NCBI RefSeq assembly: GCF_022513585.1 | Contig: NZ_JAKWBF010000020.1 | Location: forward strand, 1 to 64,000 | Reading direction: 5' to 3' | Source of the DNA: Gordonia gummivorans | Lineage (GTDB): Bacteria > Actinomycetota > Actinomycetes > Mycobacteriales > Mycobacteriaceae | Length of the DNA: 64,000 nt | Part shown: positions 42,688 to 51,836 of the stretch, piece after piece | How the letters are laid out: the number at the start of each line of letters is the position of its first letter | How positions within the stretch are numbered: position 1 is the first letter of the stretch | Program-made: the position numbers and the translations under genes | Notes under the pieces: model-generated | Seen by the model: only the letters and a program-made list of their open reading frames with translations | Told to the model about the DNA's origin: nothing | Database searches by the model: none

Positions 42688-44724
42688 ATGACGCAGCACG
42701 ACGGCACGACGCCGCCCGACCCCTACCTCTGGCTCGAGGACGTGACCGGCGACGACGCACTCGCCTGGGTGCGTGAACACAACCAGCCGACGGTCGACGA
42801 ACTGACGTCGTCCGACCGGTTCCGCGAGATGGAATCGCAAACCCTCGCGGCCCTCGACACCGACGACCGGATCCCCTACGTCCGACGCCGCGGCGAGTAC
42901 CTCTACAACTTCTGGAAGGACGCCGCCAACCCGCGCGGTCTCTGGCGCCGCACCACGCTCGAGTCCTACGTCACCGACACACCGGACTGGGACGTGCTCA
43001 TCGACGTCGACGAGCTGGCCCGCGACGAAGACGAGAACTGGGTGTGGTCCGGCGCCACGGCATTACGGCCCCACTACGATCGGGCACTCATCTCACTGTC
43101 TCGCGGCGGCGCCGACGCCACCGTCGTCCGAGAATTCGACCTGACCACTCGCACCTGGGTCGCCGACGGCTTCGGGCTCCCCGAGAACAAATCCAGCGTG
43201 GGGTGGATTGATCGCGATTCCGTCTATGTCGGGACCGATTTCGGGGTCCAGCCGGATGGCCGCAAGGCACTGACCGACTCCGGGTACCCACGCATCGTCA
43301 AGCGCTGGTCCCGCGGCACCCCGCTCGAGGACGCCGTGACGGTCTTCGCCGGGGAGACCGGTGACGTGTCGATCCGGGCGGTGTACGACGACACCCCGGG
43401 GTTCGAGCGTCATTTCGTGAGCCGGGCCACCGACTTCTTCAACTCGCTGCTGTACCAATTATCGGACGACACGCAAGAATTGGTGGATGTGCCGACCGAC
43501 GCACACGCGGGGGTACACCGGGACTGGCTGCTGGTGCTGACCCGGTCGGAGTGGTCCGTCGGCGACGTGACCCATGCACCGGGAACGCTGCTCGTCTTCG
43601 ACTATCCGCGCTACCAGGCCGGCGACCGTGACGCGACGGTCCTGTTCACCCCGGACGCGCACACGAGTCTGGTCGACTATTCCTTCACCCGTTCACATCT
43701 CATCATCGTGACGCTGCACGACGTCCACACGCGGGTCGAGGTGCGCAGTGTCGGCGACTGGGAGACCGTGCCGCAGCCCGGACTTCCCGAGCTCGCCACC
43801 ATCTCGGTCCTCGACACCGACCCCGACGAGAGCGACGAGGTCTTCTGGTCGGCAACGTCGTTCACCGATCCGCCGAGTCTGCTGCACGGCGACAGCGGAG
43901 TAGACGCAACCGTCATCAAACACAGTCCGGAGTTCTTCGACGCCGAGAACATCAGTGCCGAACAGCATTTCGCCACCTCCGACGACGGAACGCAGGTTCC
44001 CTACTTTGTGGTGCGCAGGAATGACACCAGCAGCGGTCCGACGCTGCTCTACGGCTACGGCGGATTTGAGAACGCCCTGACGCCAGGTTATCTGGCGATC
44101 GCCGGGCAAAGCTGGATCGCGCGCGGCGGCATCTACGTCATCGCCAACATCCGGGGTGGCGGCGAGTACGGTCCGTCGTGGCACACCCAGGCGCAGAAGG
44201 CCGGCCGACACAAGGTGTACGAGGACTTTGCGGCGGTGGCGCGCGCTCTCGTCGACTCCGGTCTCACGACGCCGAAGCAGCTTGCCGCGCAAGGTGGTTC
44301 CAACGGAGGACTCCTCATGGGAGTGATGCTGACCCGCTACCCGGAGTTGTTCGGGGCGCTGGTATGCCAGGTGCCGCTGATCGACATGCGGCGCTATCAC
44401 CTACTGCTCGCGGGAGCATCGTGGATGGCCGAGTACGGCGATCCCGACGATCCCGAGCAGTGGGCGTTCATGAAGCCGTTCTCGCCGTATCAGAACATCA
44501 GCGCCGACGTCACCTACCCGCCGATCCTGGTCACGACGTCCACCCGCGACGATCGCGTCCATCCGGGGCACGCCCGAAAACTGGTGGCACGCCTCGAGGA
44601 GACCGGGCACGACGTGCAGTACTACGAGAACATCGAGGGCGGGCACGGCGGCGCGGCGGACAACAAGCAGGCGGCGTTCAAGTCCGCGCTCGCCTACGAA
44701 TTCCTGTGGCGCACCATCGGGTGA
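42688..44724 (+). CDS. Prolyl oligopeptidase family protein (S9A)
   Basis: This 678-aa cytosolic peptidase has an N-terminal PDPYLWLEDVTGDDALAWV, a beta-propeller (about 70-420) and a C-terminal hydrolase domain with the catalytic Ser in AAQGGSNGGLLMG, an Asp in STRDDRVHPGHARK and a His in EGGHGGAADN. It matches Rv0457c in position. I chose the ATG at 42688; a TTG three codons earlier is also open. Its 3' end overlaps the convergent rhomboid-like gene by 47 bp. Confidence 0.93.
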   Translation: MTQHDGTTPPDPYLWLEDVTGDDALAWVREHNQPTVDELTSSDRFREMESQTLAALDTDDRIPYVRRRGEYLYNFWKDAANPRGLWRRTTLESYVTDTPDWDVLIDVDELARDEDENWVWSGATALRPHYDRALISLSRGGADATVVREFDLTTRTWVADGFGLPENKSSVGWIDRDSVYVGTDFGVQPDGRKALTDSGYPRIVKRWSRGTPLEDAVTVFAGETGDVSIRAVYDDTPGFERHFVSRATDFFNSLLYQLSDDTQELVDVPTDAHAGVHRDWLLVLTRSEWSVGDVTHAPGTLLVFDYPRYQAGDRDATVLFTPDAHTSLVDYSFTRSHLIIVTLHDVHTRVEVRSVGDWETVPQPGLPELATISVLDTDPDESDEVFWSATSFTDPPSLLHGDSGVDATVIKHSPEFFDAENISAEQHFATSDDGTQVPYFVVRRNDTSSGPTLLYGYGGFENALTPGYLAIAGQSWIARGGIYVIANIRGGGEYGPSWHTQAQKAGRHKVYEDFAAVARALVDSGLTTPKQLAAQGGSNGGLLMGVMLTRYPELFGALVCQVPLIDMRRYHLLLAGASWMAEYGDPDDPEQWAFMKPFSPYQNISADVTYPPILVTTSTRDDRVHPGHARKLVARLEETGHDVQYYENIEGGHGGAADNKQAAFKSALAYEFLWRTIG

Positions 44725-45376
44725 CACGACTGAGAGTGACTTTCGGATTCCACGGCGGCACGCCACGTCGTCGTGCCATCGGGTACCAGGCCAGGCCGAT
44801 GAGCACCGATGTGAAGTGACCGATCGCGGTGAAGTCGAAGGCCACGATCAGCGGGAGACCGTAGACCGCGAGTACGCCGCCGAGATACACCCAGCACCAC
44901 GGACGTGCGATGCGGTAGGTCAACACACCGACGATGCCCGCGAGGAAATAGCTCACGCCGACGTCGAGCACGTTGACCATCGACTCGTCGGCCACGCCAT
45001 CGTGGATGGCGAGACCGAGCAACCCCTCACTGACGAAGGTCGCCAGGATGTGCGCGCTCAGTCCGACCGCCAGCCACCGTAGGGACCCCAGCCAGCGCTC
45101 CGCGGGGATGTGAAAGACGCAGAACGACACCAGGTACGGAAGCCAGAACGCGCCGTCGATCCAGAACAGACTGGTGAACAGCACATGCACGGGGTCGGTG
45201 GTCAGGTTGTGCAGGTTGGTGGACCGCTCACCGAGAATCCGGTCGAGCTCTGCCGGGCTCACAGTGCGCCCGATGATGGTGGTCATTAGCAGGATCGCGA
45301 GCCAACCACAGGTCAGCGGCGCCGACGCGAGCACACCCCACGTCGCACGGAGTGCGTGGCGCTGCGCGCGAACCAT
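44678..45376 (-). CDS. Rhomboid-like membrane protein
   Basis: This 232-aa protein has about six hydrophobic segments. The region DPVHVLFTSLFWIDGAFWLPYLVSF and LAVGLSAHILATFVSEG recall rhomboid-like proteins, but no GxSx catalytic Ser is evident, so it may be inactive. Start ATG 45376 (MVRAQRHAL); the frame is open upstream. Its last 47 bp overlap the prolyl oligopeptidase 3' end on the other strand. It is divergent from the next lipase. Confidence 0.72.
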   Translation of the reverse strand: MVRAQRHALRATWGVLASAPLTCGWLAILLMTTIIGRTVSPAELDRILGERSTNLHNLTTDPVHVLFTSLFWIDGAFWLPYLVSFCVFHIPAERWLGSLRWLAVGLSAHILATFVSEGLLGLAIHDGVADESMVNVLDVGVSYFLAGIVGVLTYRIARPWCWVYLGGVLAVYGLPLIVAFDFTAIGHFTSVLIGLAWYPMARRRGVPPWNPKVTLSRVTRWCATGIRRRART

Positions 45377-45510
45377 GCAAACACCTCTCGTCGACGACCT
45401 TGTGTCAGTGTCCCACTGTGGTCGGTGTCGTGACATGTTGCGCACAGTCCAGTGCCAGATCGTCGAAGCGAGACCGAATCCACCGGCACGCGCATCTAGG
45501 CTCACCGATC

Positions 45511-46734
45511 ATGTTGCCGGTATCTCGCGCCCTGTTCCGCCACCTGTGCCCAGCCGTGGCGGCCCTGCTCATCCTCGGCATGCCGGCTGCCGGGCCCGGC
45601 GTGGCCCGCGCGGACGACGAGGTCTCGGTGGGTGCCCCGAACTGGTCGGGCTTGAACGTGACCGACTTCCGCGGACCGCTGCCGGCACGCGGTGGCGTCC
45701 TCCTGGCGTCCGTTCCGTTGGACCCCGCACTCTCGATTCCGGGCGCGGGCAACGCCTATCGCATCCAGTTCTCGTCGCTGAACCAGCATCGCCGCATGGC
45801 CTCGTCCACCGGAGCCGTGTTCCTGCCGCCCGGGACACCGCCGCGCGGCGGCTGGCCGGTGATCTCCTGGGCACATGGCACCGTCGGAATGGCCGACGCG
45901 TGCACCCCGTCGGCGTTTCCACGAAGTGCCCGGGACCAGAAGTACCTCGGGCACTGGTTGCAGCAGGGCTACGCGGTGGTCGCCGCCGACTACGTCGGGC
46001 TGGGCACGCCGGGCCTGATGGCCTATCTGAACGGAGTGACCGCGGCGCACGCGATCGTCGACGTCGTGGTCGCCAGCCATCAGATGCGTCTCCCACTCGC
46101 CAAACGGTGGGCGATCATCGGACAGTCGCAAGGAGCGGCCGCCGCGCTCAACGGCGCCCGGTACGCGACAAGCTTCAGCCGCGGCACCGGTCTGGACTAC
46201 CGCGGGGTTGTCGCCACGGGCATCCCGGCCAATCTCGAGTACCTGTATCAGAATCTCGGCCCGCTCGTTCCGCCGGTGACGCTGCCCGGCGGGCTCAACG
46301 CCTACACCGCGTACATCCTGGCCGGATTCAACGAGACCCGGCCGGACCTCCGCGTCGCATCGGTCATGAGCCGCAAGGGAATCGAGCGACTGGCGCAGGG
46401 TCGGTCCACCTGCTATCCGATCCTGATGAAGTCCCTCGCCGGCGACGACGTGCGTACGTGGTTCACCAGGCCCCTGCTGTCGATTCCCGGTCTGTCGGCG
46501 GCTCTACACACCTACATGGCCACCCCGTACAAGGGCTACGACCGTCCCATTTTCCTCGGTCAGGGACTTCGGGACGTGGATGTCCCGGCGCCATCGGCAC
46601 TCTCGCTGTATGCCCAGATGAAGGCCAACGGTCAGCCGGTCACCCTGCACGTGTACCCCGAGGACGACCACTCCAGCGCCGTCCTCGCATCGATGCCGGA
46701 TTCGACGCCCTTCCTGGCCCGCATTCTGCGCTGA
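45511..46734 (+). CDS. Secreted lipase (LIP family), third copy
   Basis: This 407-aa protein has a signal peptide (LCPAVAALLILGMPAAGPGVARA). The secretory lipase pattern follows: ISWAHGTVGMADACTPSAF, VVAADYVGLGTPG, the nucleophile GQSQGAAAAL, and DVDVPAPSALSLYA with EDDHSSAV (Asp/His). It lacks the GYSGG form of the tandem pair at 24222 and 25834, so it belongs to a different branch. It is divergent from the rhomboid-like gene and followed by a convergent membrane protein. Confidence 0.9.
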   Translation: MLPVSRALFRHLCPAVAALLILGMPAAGPGVARADDEVSVGAPNWSGLNVTDFRGPLPARGGVLLASVPLDPALSIPGAGNAYRIQFSSLNQHRRMASSTGAVFLPPGTPPRGGWPVISWAHGTVGMADACTPSAFPRSARDQKYLGHWLQQGYAVVAADYVGLGTPGLMAYLNGVTAAHAIVDVVVASHQMRLPLAKRWAIIGQSQGAAAALNGARYATSFSRGTGLDYRGVVATGIPANLEYLYQNLGPLVPPVTLPGGLNAYTAYILAGFNETRPDLRVASVMSRKGIERLAQGRSTCYPILMKSLAGDDVRTWFTRPLLSIPGLSAALHTYMATPYKGYDRPIFLGQGLRDVDVPAPSALSLYAQMKANGQPVTLHVYPEDDHSSAVLASMPDSTPFLARILR

Positions 46735-46737
46735 GGC

Positions 46738-47580
46738 CTAACGCCCGCCCGGGAGCACCAGTCGCACGACGATGCCGAGCACCACCACGCCCAGTCCGAC
46801 GCCGCCCACGATCAGCGCAAATTGCGTGAGGTCGTCGGCGCAACGGTCGATGAAAAGTTCCGCGACATCGCGCGTCGTCTCCGCTGCCGTCGACACCCGA
46901 TCGCGGGCCTGGTCGGCCAGGTAGGTTCCCGCCGCCCATGCGGCCGCACACGACAGCATCAGTCCGATGCCGAGCCAGGCGAGCACGGTTCCGCGTCGTC
47001 GCGCCACGAGCAGCGCCAGCAGTGCGGCGACGGCCGCAACGATGGTCGAGGACCAGCCGAGCGTCGTGATCTGTTGGCCGACACGGTGATACTGCCCGGC
47101 CTCGAGCCCGTTCTCGCGGTTGACCAGTTCCACCTCGATCGGCCCGGCGAGTGGTTGTGCACCCGGAATGACTTGGCTGATCACACGATTCACCATCGGC
47201 GTGATGTCGACGCGCATCACCTGCGTATCGGTGCCCGGTGCGGGTTCGTCGAACAGCCAGGAATGCTGCTGCCGCACAAGGCTGACGAAATCAGCCTGGA
47301 AACCGGGGCTGTCGGTGTATCGCTGCGCGACCGGTCGGACCAATGCCTCTATCGGTGCGTTCAGGACGTCGGTGTTGAGCTGATCGGCCCGGGCCACCGC
47401 CTGCTCGGTGATCCGGTCGGCCAGGAAGTCCTTGACATGCTCGTCGGTCGACATCGGACTCACCACCGACACGAACCCGTCCTGGTCGACGAGTCGTTCG
47501 GAGATCCACATCGTCGGTACTGCCAACACACACGCGACCATCGCGATCAAGGTCAGCAAACCGCTGAGAAAGCTACGCAC
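46738..47580 (-). CDS. Membrane protein of unknown family
   Basis: This 280-aa protein has an N-terminal hydrophobic helix (FLSGLLTLIAMVACVLAVPTMW). A large extracytoplasmic part (about 30-170) is followed by three hydrophobic segments near the end (STIVAAVAALLALLVARRRGT, WLGIGLMLSCAAAWAAGTYL, IVGGVGLGVVVLGIVVRLVL). The order resembles mycobacterial envelope proteins that sit between two membrane anchors, but I do not recognise it. It is convergent with the lipase (3 bp gap) and 44 bp after ppk2. Confidence 0.78.
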   Translation of the reverse strand: MRSFLSGLLTLIAMVACVLAVPTMWISERLVDQDGFVSVVSPMSTDEHVKDFLADRITEQAVARADQLNTDVLNAPIEALVRPVAQRYTDSPGFQADFVSLVRQQHSWLFDEPAPGTDTQVMRVDITPMVNRVISQVIPGAQPLAGPIEVELVNRENGLEAGQYHRVGQQITTLGWSSTIVAAVAALLALLVARRRGTVLAWLGIGLMLSCAAAWAAGTYLADQARDRVSTAAETTRDVAELFIDRCADDLTQFALIVGGVGLGVVVLGIVVRLVLPGGR

Positions 47581-47624
47581 GACACGAGGCTACCGACGCG
47601 CGTCGGACCGATCGCACCCGGCAG

Positions 47625-48575
47625 TTACTCCCCGACGACGTCGCGTGCGCGCCCGACGATCAAGGGGTCGGGTGCACCCACCAGCTCCGTGTTCTTGCCC
47701 TCGTAGTCGAACAGACTGAGCACGTGGCGCATGGCGTTGATCCGCGCGCGCTTCTTGTCGTTGCTCTTGACCACCGTCCACGGCGCGTGGTCGGTGTCGG
47801 TGATGGCGAACATCGCCTCCTTGGCCTCGCTGTAGGAGTTCCACTTGTCCAGGGAGGCGAGATCCATCGGCGACAGTTTCCACTGCCGGACCGGGTCGAT
47901 CTGCCGGATCGCGAATCGGGTGCGCTGTTCGAGCGGGGTCACCGAGAACCAGAACTTGACCAGGTTGATCCCGTCGTCGACGAGCATCTTCTCGAAGGCC
48001 GGCACCTGCGTCATGAACTGGTCGTATTGCTCGGGTGTACAGAAACCCATGACCCGCTCGACGCCGGCGCGGTTGTACCAGGATCGGTCGAAGAACACCA
48101 TCTCGCCGCCGGCCGGAAGGTGCTGGACGTAGCGCTGGAAATACCACTCGGTGGACTCGCGTGCGCTGGGCTTTTCCAGGGCGACCACACGCGCGCCACG
48201 AGGGTTGAGGTGTTCGTTGAAGCGTTTGATCGTGCCGCCCTTGCCGGCGGCGTCCCGTCCTTCGAAGACGAGCAGGTGCCGCTGGCCGTTCTGCTTGGAC
48301 CACTTCTGCAGTTTGAGCAGCTCGATCTGCAGGCGCCGCTTGGTCACCTCGTACTCGCGGCGGCTCATCCGCTCGTCGTACGGGTAGTCCTGCCGCCACG
48401 TGTCGACGACGTTGCGCTCGGGAAGCGTCAGGAGCACGGGGTCGTCGTCGTCATCGTCGTTGACGGTGAATTGCGTCGTGTCGTGGAGGTCGACGAGTTG
48501 CTGCAGCGCTTCCCTGCCATTGAGCACGCTGAAGTCGGGGCCGATCTGATCCAGGTCGTGTAACTCGGTCACCAC
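47625..48575 (-). CDS. ppk2: Polyphosphate kinase 2, copy 2
   Basis: This 316-aa enzyme has LLVFEGRDAAGKGGTIKRF (Walker A), then FFDRSWYNRAGVERVMGF (Walker B/lid), WKLSPMDLASLDKWNSY and VKSNDKKRARINAMRHVL. This is the PPK2 branch that makes GTP or ATP from polyphosphate. The N-terminus has an Asp run (DDDDDD). It differs from copy 1 at 15824-16690 at many points. Start GTG at 48575 without a clear RBS; the next GTG is one codon in. Confidence 0.92.
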   Translation of the reverse strand: MVTELHDLDQIGPDFSVLNGREALQQLVDLHDTTQFTVNDDDDDDPVLLTLPERNVVDTWRQDYPYDERMSRREYEVTKRRLQIELLKLQKWSKQNGQRHLLVFEGRDAAGKGGTIKRFNEHLNPRGARVVALEKPSARESTEWYFQRYVQHLPAGGEMVFFDRSWYNRAGVERVMGFCTPEQYDQFMTQVPAFEKMLVDDGINLVKFWFSVTPLEQRTRFAIRQIDPVRQWKLSPMDLASLDKWNSYSEAKEAMFAITDTDHAPWTVVKSNDKKRARINAMRHVLSLFDYEGKNTELVGAPDPLIVGRARDVVGE

Positions 48576-48612
48576 TCAACGATAGGTCGAGCCATCGAAC
48601 GACACATTGCGA

Positions 48613-48652
48613 AGGGGTGAACTCGGCGGCGTGCGTTACCGAGTTCACCCCT
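48613..48652 (-). terminator. Perfect 14-bp hairpin after the secreted Cys-containing gene
   Basis: AGGGGTGAACTCGG pairs perfectly with CCGAGTTCACCCCT around a 12-nt loop, starting 8 bp past the stop at 48660. Confidence 0.8.
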
Positions 48653-48659
48653 CACGAGG

Positions 48660-49175
48660 TCAATTGCGGTAGTCGATGGACCCCGCGTGCAGGCACACCT
48701 TGCCGGTCGTGGTGTCGGCGGCGGCCGCGAATCCGCCCGAGCAGGCCGCACCGGCGGGACCGGCGTAGGCCTGGCCGCCCCACCCGCCGATCGCGATGGC
48801 GTTGCCGCCCTGACGCGCCTGCGCCACCGACAGCCCCTTGGGTCCGGTCGTCACGGCGAAGGCGTTGCCGCCCGTGTTGGCACCGGCGAGGGCCGACGAC
48901 CCGGGTTGCAGGTTCAGTGCCCGCGCATGACCTCGGTTGGCCGCCACGGCGACGGCGGTGCCGCCCGAACTACGCTCCTCGGCACTTGCCGCCGACCCAG
49001 GTCCGGCCTTCGCGCCGCACCCGCTCGTGCCGTGGACCCGCTCGACCTGCTGCCCGTTCGCCGCATTACAGGTGGCCGCTCCAGCCTGTCCGCCACTGAT
49101 CCCGGCCAGCCACATCAGACCGGCTCCACCGATCACGGCGACGGCGGCTCGGGCTGCAGTCCTGTTGATTCGCAA
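48660..49175 (-). CDS. Secreted small protein, DUF6764-like
   Basis: This 171-aa protein has a signal peptide (AAVAVIGGAGLMWLAGISGGQAGAA). The mature Gly/Ala-rich chain has four Cys (ATCNAANG, TSGCGAK, AACSGG, KVCLHAG) that could form two disulfides, and repeated Gly-Asn-Ala segments (NTGGNAFAV, QGGNAIAIGG). I recall the label DUF6764 for such proteins but cannot confirm it. I chose the TTG at 49175 (LRINRTAARA) because GGAG lies 9 nt upstream and a signal peptide begins there; no ATG or GTG fits. Confidence 0.7.
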   Translation of the reverse strand: MRINRTAARAAVAVIGGAGLMWLAGISGGQAGAATCNAANGQQVERVHGTSGCGAKAGPGSAASAEERSSGGTAVAVAANRGHARALNLQPGSSALAGANTGGNAFAVTTGPKGLSVAQARQGGNAIAIGGWGGQAYAGPAGAACSGGFAAAADTTTGKVCLHAGSIDYRN

Positions 49176-49341
49176 TTTATTTGGCTCCAATGCGGGGGTC
49201 GGGGGTTTTGCGGTTGGACGCCAGGGTACCTGTCGATGCCGCCCGAACAAGACCCGACGGCGCAGCAGCCTAGTCACGGATCCGCAACGCCGCGCCACAC
49301 CCGTCACCCGGGTCCCGTCGTGGCCGTTCCGCGGCGAGAAG

Positions 49342-49782
49342 TCAGTCGGCCGCGCGTCGCTGAGCTTCGGCGGTCAGTCCCTTCTTGGCGGTGTCGACGG
49401 CCATCTTCTGCGCCCGCTTCACGATCAGACCGGGCAGCTTGATCTTCAGATCCACTTCGAGGATGAATTCCACGTGCGCACCGTCGCCGTTCTCGGTGAC
49501 GGTGTACTTGCCGTGCTGCTGACTCAGCTGATTCGACTCGATGAGGTGCCACTCGCAGGTGGTGTCGGTCCATTCGTAGTTGCAGCGCTGCTCGTCGGAG
49601 ATCCCGGCAGCGGTGACCACCATCCGGACGGTGTCCGGGGTGCCGTCCTCATGCTCGGTGAGGATCTCCGCTTCCCGATGCGGCCCGGACCAGTCCGGGA
49701 GGGACTCGATGTCCATCAGAACTTCCATGACCACCGACGGGGGTGCGGCGACGTCGAATTCGATTTTCGCGGAGACAGCCAT
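49342..49782 (-). CDS. SRPBCC-family protein (polyketide cyclase/START fold)
   Basis: This 146-aa protein follows the START-like pattern: AKIEFDVAAPPSVVMEVLMDIESLPDWSG, then beta-strands (VRMVVTAAG, EWHLIES) and a C-terminal helix (KRAQKMAVDTAKKGL). The family binds hydrophobic ligands. The ligand is unknown. It lies 54 bp after the DUF4166 gene. Confidence 0.88.
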   Translation of the reverse strand: MAVSAKIEFDVAAPPSVVMEVLMDIESLPDWSGPHREAEILTEHEDGTPDTVRMVVTAAGISDEQRCNYEWTDTTCEWHLIESNQLSQQHGKYTVTENGDGAHVEFILEVDLKIKLPGLIVKRAQKMAVDTAKKGLTAEAQRRAAD

Positions 49783-49836
49783 GAGGTGAACCTACCTCGG
49801 CGCCGTCGAGCGGTTGCAGGGAACCACCGCGTCGAC

Positions 49837-50517
49837 TCAAGTATCGCGATCGACGAGGCGTTCGGTCCATGCCTCGTCGGGGATCTCCTGGAGTGAGCAG
49901 AGTTGGTCGCTCGCGGTGAACCATCCACGGAGATGGAAGATCTCGCCGAACATCGGCGCGCGCACGGTGGCGTCGCACCGGAACCGGTCGTTGCGCTCGT
50001 CCCAACCCTCCATGTACTTCATCCGGGCGTCGAACAGGCGGCGCATGCCCAGCTTTGGCCCCTTGCCGAGCCAGTGCAGCGGGCCGCTCTCCAACAGGAG
50101 ATCGCCCCGGGAGTTCACCGACACCTCAAGATCGGTCAGCAGTTCGGGTCCGTCGCCGAAGTGATCGCGGATGACGCCATTCTTGGCGAACACCTTGACC
50201 GAGTTGAATCGGTGCGGTCCGGACGAGTAGTCGAACGTCCGCAGGATCGCCAGACTCTCACGCTTCAGTTCGTCCTGGTAGCAGTAGTGCGACTCGCAGA
50301 ACGGCACCATCCGGCTCGACCGACGCGGTAGCGCTGCTCGATTTCCGTAGTGGCGCAACAGCGGCGACGGCACCGCCGAACTCACGTAGATCGATTCCAT
50401 GATTCCGGTGGCCATCAGCGCTACCCCGGATGTCGAGTCGATGCTGTACCGCCACGCCAGGTTCGGGTGCAAGCGGTCGAAGTCAGACCCCAGTGCCTGC
50501 ATGAACACCGGCGTCAT
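49837..50517 (-). CDS. DUF4166-family protein
   Basis: This 226-aa protein begins MTPVFMQALGSDFDRLHPNLAWRYSID, the DUF4166 opening. It continues with short beta segments (FNSVKVFAKNGVIRDHFGDGP, LLLESGPLHWLG) and a SARGW-like HLRGWFTASDQLCSLQEI. The function of DUF4166 is unknown. It has two CysX motifs near 74-80 (FCESHYCYQ). Confidence 0.8.
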   Translation of the reverse strand: MTPVFMQALGSDFDRLHPNLAWRYSIDSTSGVALMATGIMESIYVSSAVPSPLLRHYGNRAALPRRSSRMVPFCESHYCYQDELKRESLAILRTFDYSSGPHRFNSVKVFAKNGVIRDHFGDGPELLTDLEVSVNSRGDLLLESGPLHWLGKGPKLGMRRLFDARMKYMEGWDERNDRFRCDATVRAPMFGEIFHLRGWFTASDQLCSLQEIPDEAWTERLVDRDT

Positions 50518-50707
50518 CTCTCACACTCCCCAACCGTTCGGGCGGGCCACTTGCCCGCACAAGCACCATCGAAGCAACGCCGACCCCCGACGGGCGCCTC
50601 ACTTGAGGGAAGAACCTACTACGACCGGCACGACAGTTGAACACAGAAGCATGAATCGACCTGCACAAATGCAGGTTCGTGAACGAAATCCGCTGGGGCG
50701 GACGCCA

Positions 50708-51313
50708 TCAGGCGGTGGCGACGCTTTGGGTCAGCAGTGCCAGTTCGCGAATGACGTTGTCGAGGGGTTCGACGCTGCGCTGCGTCTGACAGAGGCCGAC
50801 CGCCCCCTCGATGGCCGCGACGATGAGGTTCGCGAGCGAGCCCGCCCGGTCCACGTCAACCCCCTCGACGACGAGCCGCGATGCCACCAGCTTGGTCCAC
50901 TGTGTGAGGACTTCCTCGGCCACGTCGGCGACCTGAGGTTCGGTGCGGCGGGCCAGGCCTCCGGCGAGCACCGGGCAACCGAATTGGTAGTCGCTGTTGA
51001 TGAGCATGCGCCGCCACACGTCGCCGATGTCGGTGACCGCGTCGGCGGCGGTATGCGAGCGCAGGGTCCCGAGTCGGTCGGCGATGAAGTCGCCTGCGTA
51101 ACGCACGGCTTCCGTCATGAGCTGGGTCTTGCCGCCCGGAAAGTGGTGGTAGATCGAACCGCGCGGCGCCGAACTGGCGGCGATGACGTCGCCGATGGAT
51201 GTTGCCGCCACCCCGTCGCGGCCGATCAGATCGGCGGCGTGGATCACCATCCGTTCGCGCGGTCCGCGCGCCTCGGAGCCCTGCGTCACCGACGCAGCGG
51301 AATGTGACGCCAT
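50708..51313 (-). CDS. TetR-family regulator, divergent from a thioesterase
   Basis: This 201-aa protein has a TetR HTH (RERMVIHAADLIGRDGVAATSIGDVIAASSAPRGSIYHHFPGGKTQL) and a C-terminal ligand domain with one Cys in FGCPVLAGGL. AGGAGAG precedes the ATG at 51313; the ORF is open further upstream. An 18-bp dyad lies between it and the thioesterase gene. Repression of both genes is likely. Confidence 0.9.
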   Translation of the reverse strand: MASHSAASVTQGSEARGPRERMVIHAADLIGRDGVAATSIGDVIAASSAPRGSIYHHFPGGKTQLMTEAVRYAGDFIADRLGTLRSHTAADAVTDIGDVWRRMLINSDYQFGCPVLAGGLARRTEPQVADVAEEVLTQWTKLVASRLVVEGVDVDRAGSLANLIVAAIEGAVGLCQTQRSVEPLDNVIRELALLTQSVATA

Positions 51314-51351
51314 ACCGTCTCTCCTATGTAGGTCTTCATAATCGGCCGTCT

Positions 51352-51369
51352 CTATGCAAGCATACATAG
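51352..51369. promoter_or_regulatory. TetR-type operator between divergent TetR and thioesterase genes
   Basis: CTATGCAAGCATACATAG is an imperfect palindrome with matched CTATG/CATAG ends. It ends 2 bp before the thioesterase ATG. A related CTATGTAG lies at 51324 near the TetR start. Confidence 0.6.
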
Positions 51370-51371
51370 TC

Positions 51372-51833
51372 ATGACCACAGCTGAGACCAGAAACGACCC
51401 GCTGCAACTGTCCGGACTCGAGTTACTCCGGGCGTGGCGCGACAACCCGCATCGCGACGATCACCCGAGCATCGGACGCCTGCTCGGTATGCGGCCGGTG
51501 CGCATCGACGAGGGCGACGTGAGTTTTGCGGTCACACCCAAACCCGACTTCGCCAACCCGCTCGGAACCGTGCATGGCGGCGTCTGCGCGACCCTGCTCG
51601 ATTCGGTCATGGGCTGCGCGGTGCACACCACTCTCCCGGCCGGGGTCGGCTACACGACCCTGGAACTCAAGATCAACTACATCCGGTCGGTCGCCGTCGA
51701 CGCCGGCGAACTGACCGCGGTCGGCACGGTGATCCACGCCGGCCGCAAGACCGCCACGGCGGAGGGCAAGGTGTTCTCCGACGACGGCAAGCTCGTCGCG
51801 CACGGCACGACGACGTGCATCGTCTTCCGCTGA
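51372..51833 (+). CDS. PaaI-type hotdog thioesterase
   Basis: This 153-aa enzyme has the thioesterase motif GTVHGGVCATLLDSVMGCAV, then YTTLELKINYIRSV and AHGTTTCIVF. It would hydrolyse an acyl-CoA; the chain is unknown. The ATG at 51372 is chosen over one at 51354, because the operator-like palindrome overlaps the earlier one. It is divergent from the TetR gene that probably controls it. Confidence 0.9.
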   Translation: MTTAETRNDPLQLSGLELLRAWRDNPHRDDHPSIGRLLGMRPVRIDEGDVSFAVTPKPDFANPLGTVHGGVCATLLDSVMGCAVHTTLPAGVGYTTLELKINYIRSVAVDAGELTAVGTVIHAGRKTATAEGKVFSDDGKLVAHGTTTCIVFR

Positions 51834-51836
51834 GCG

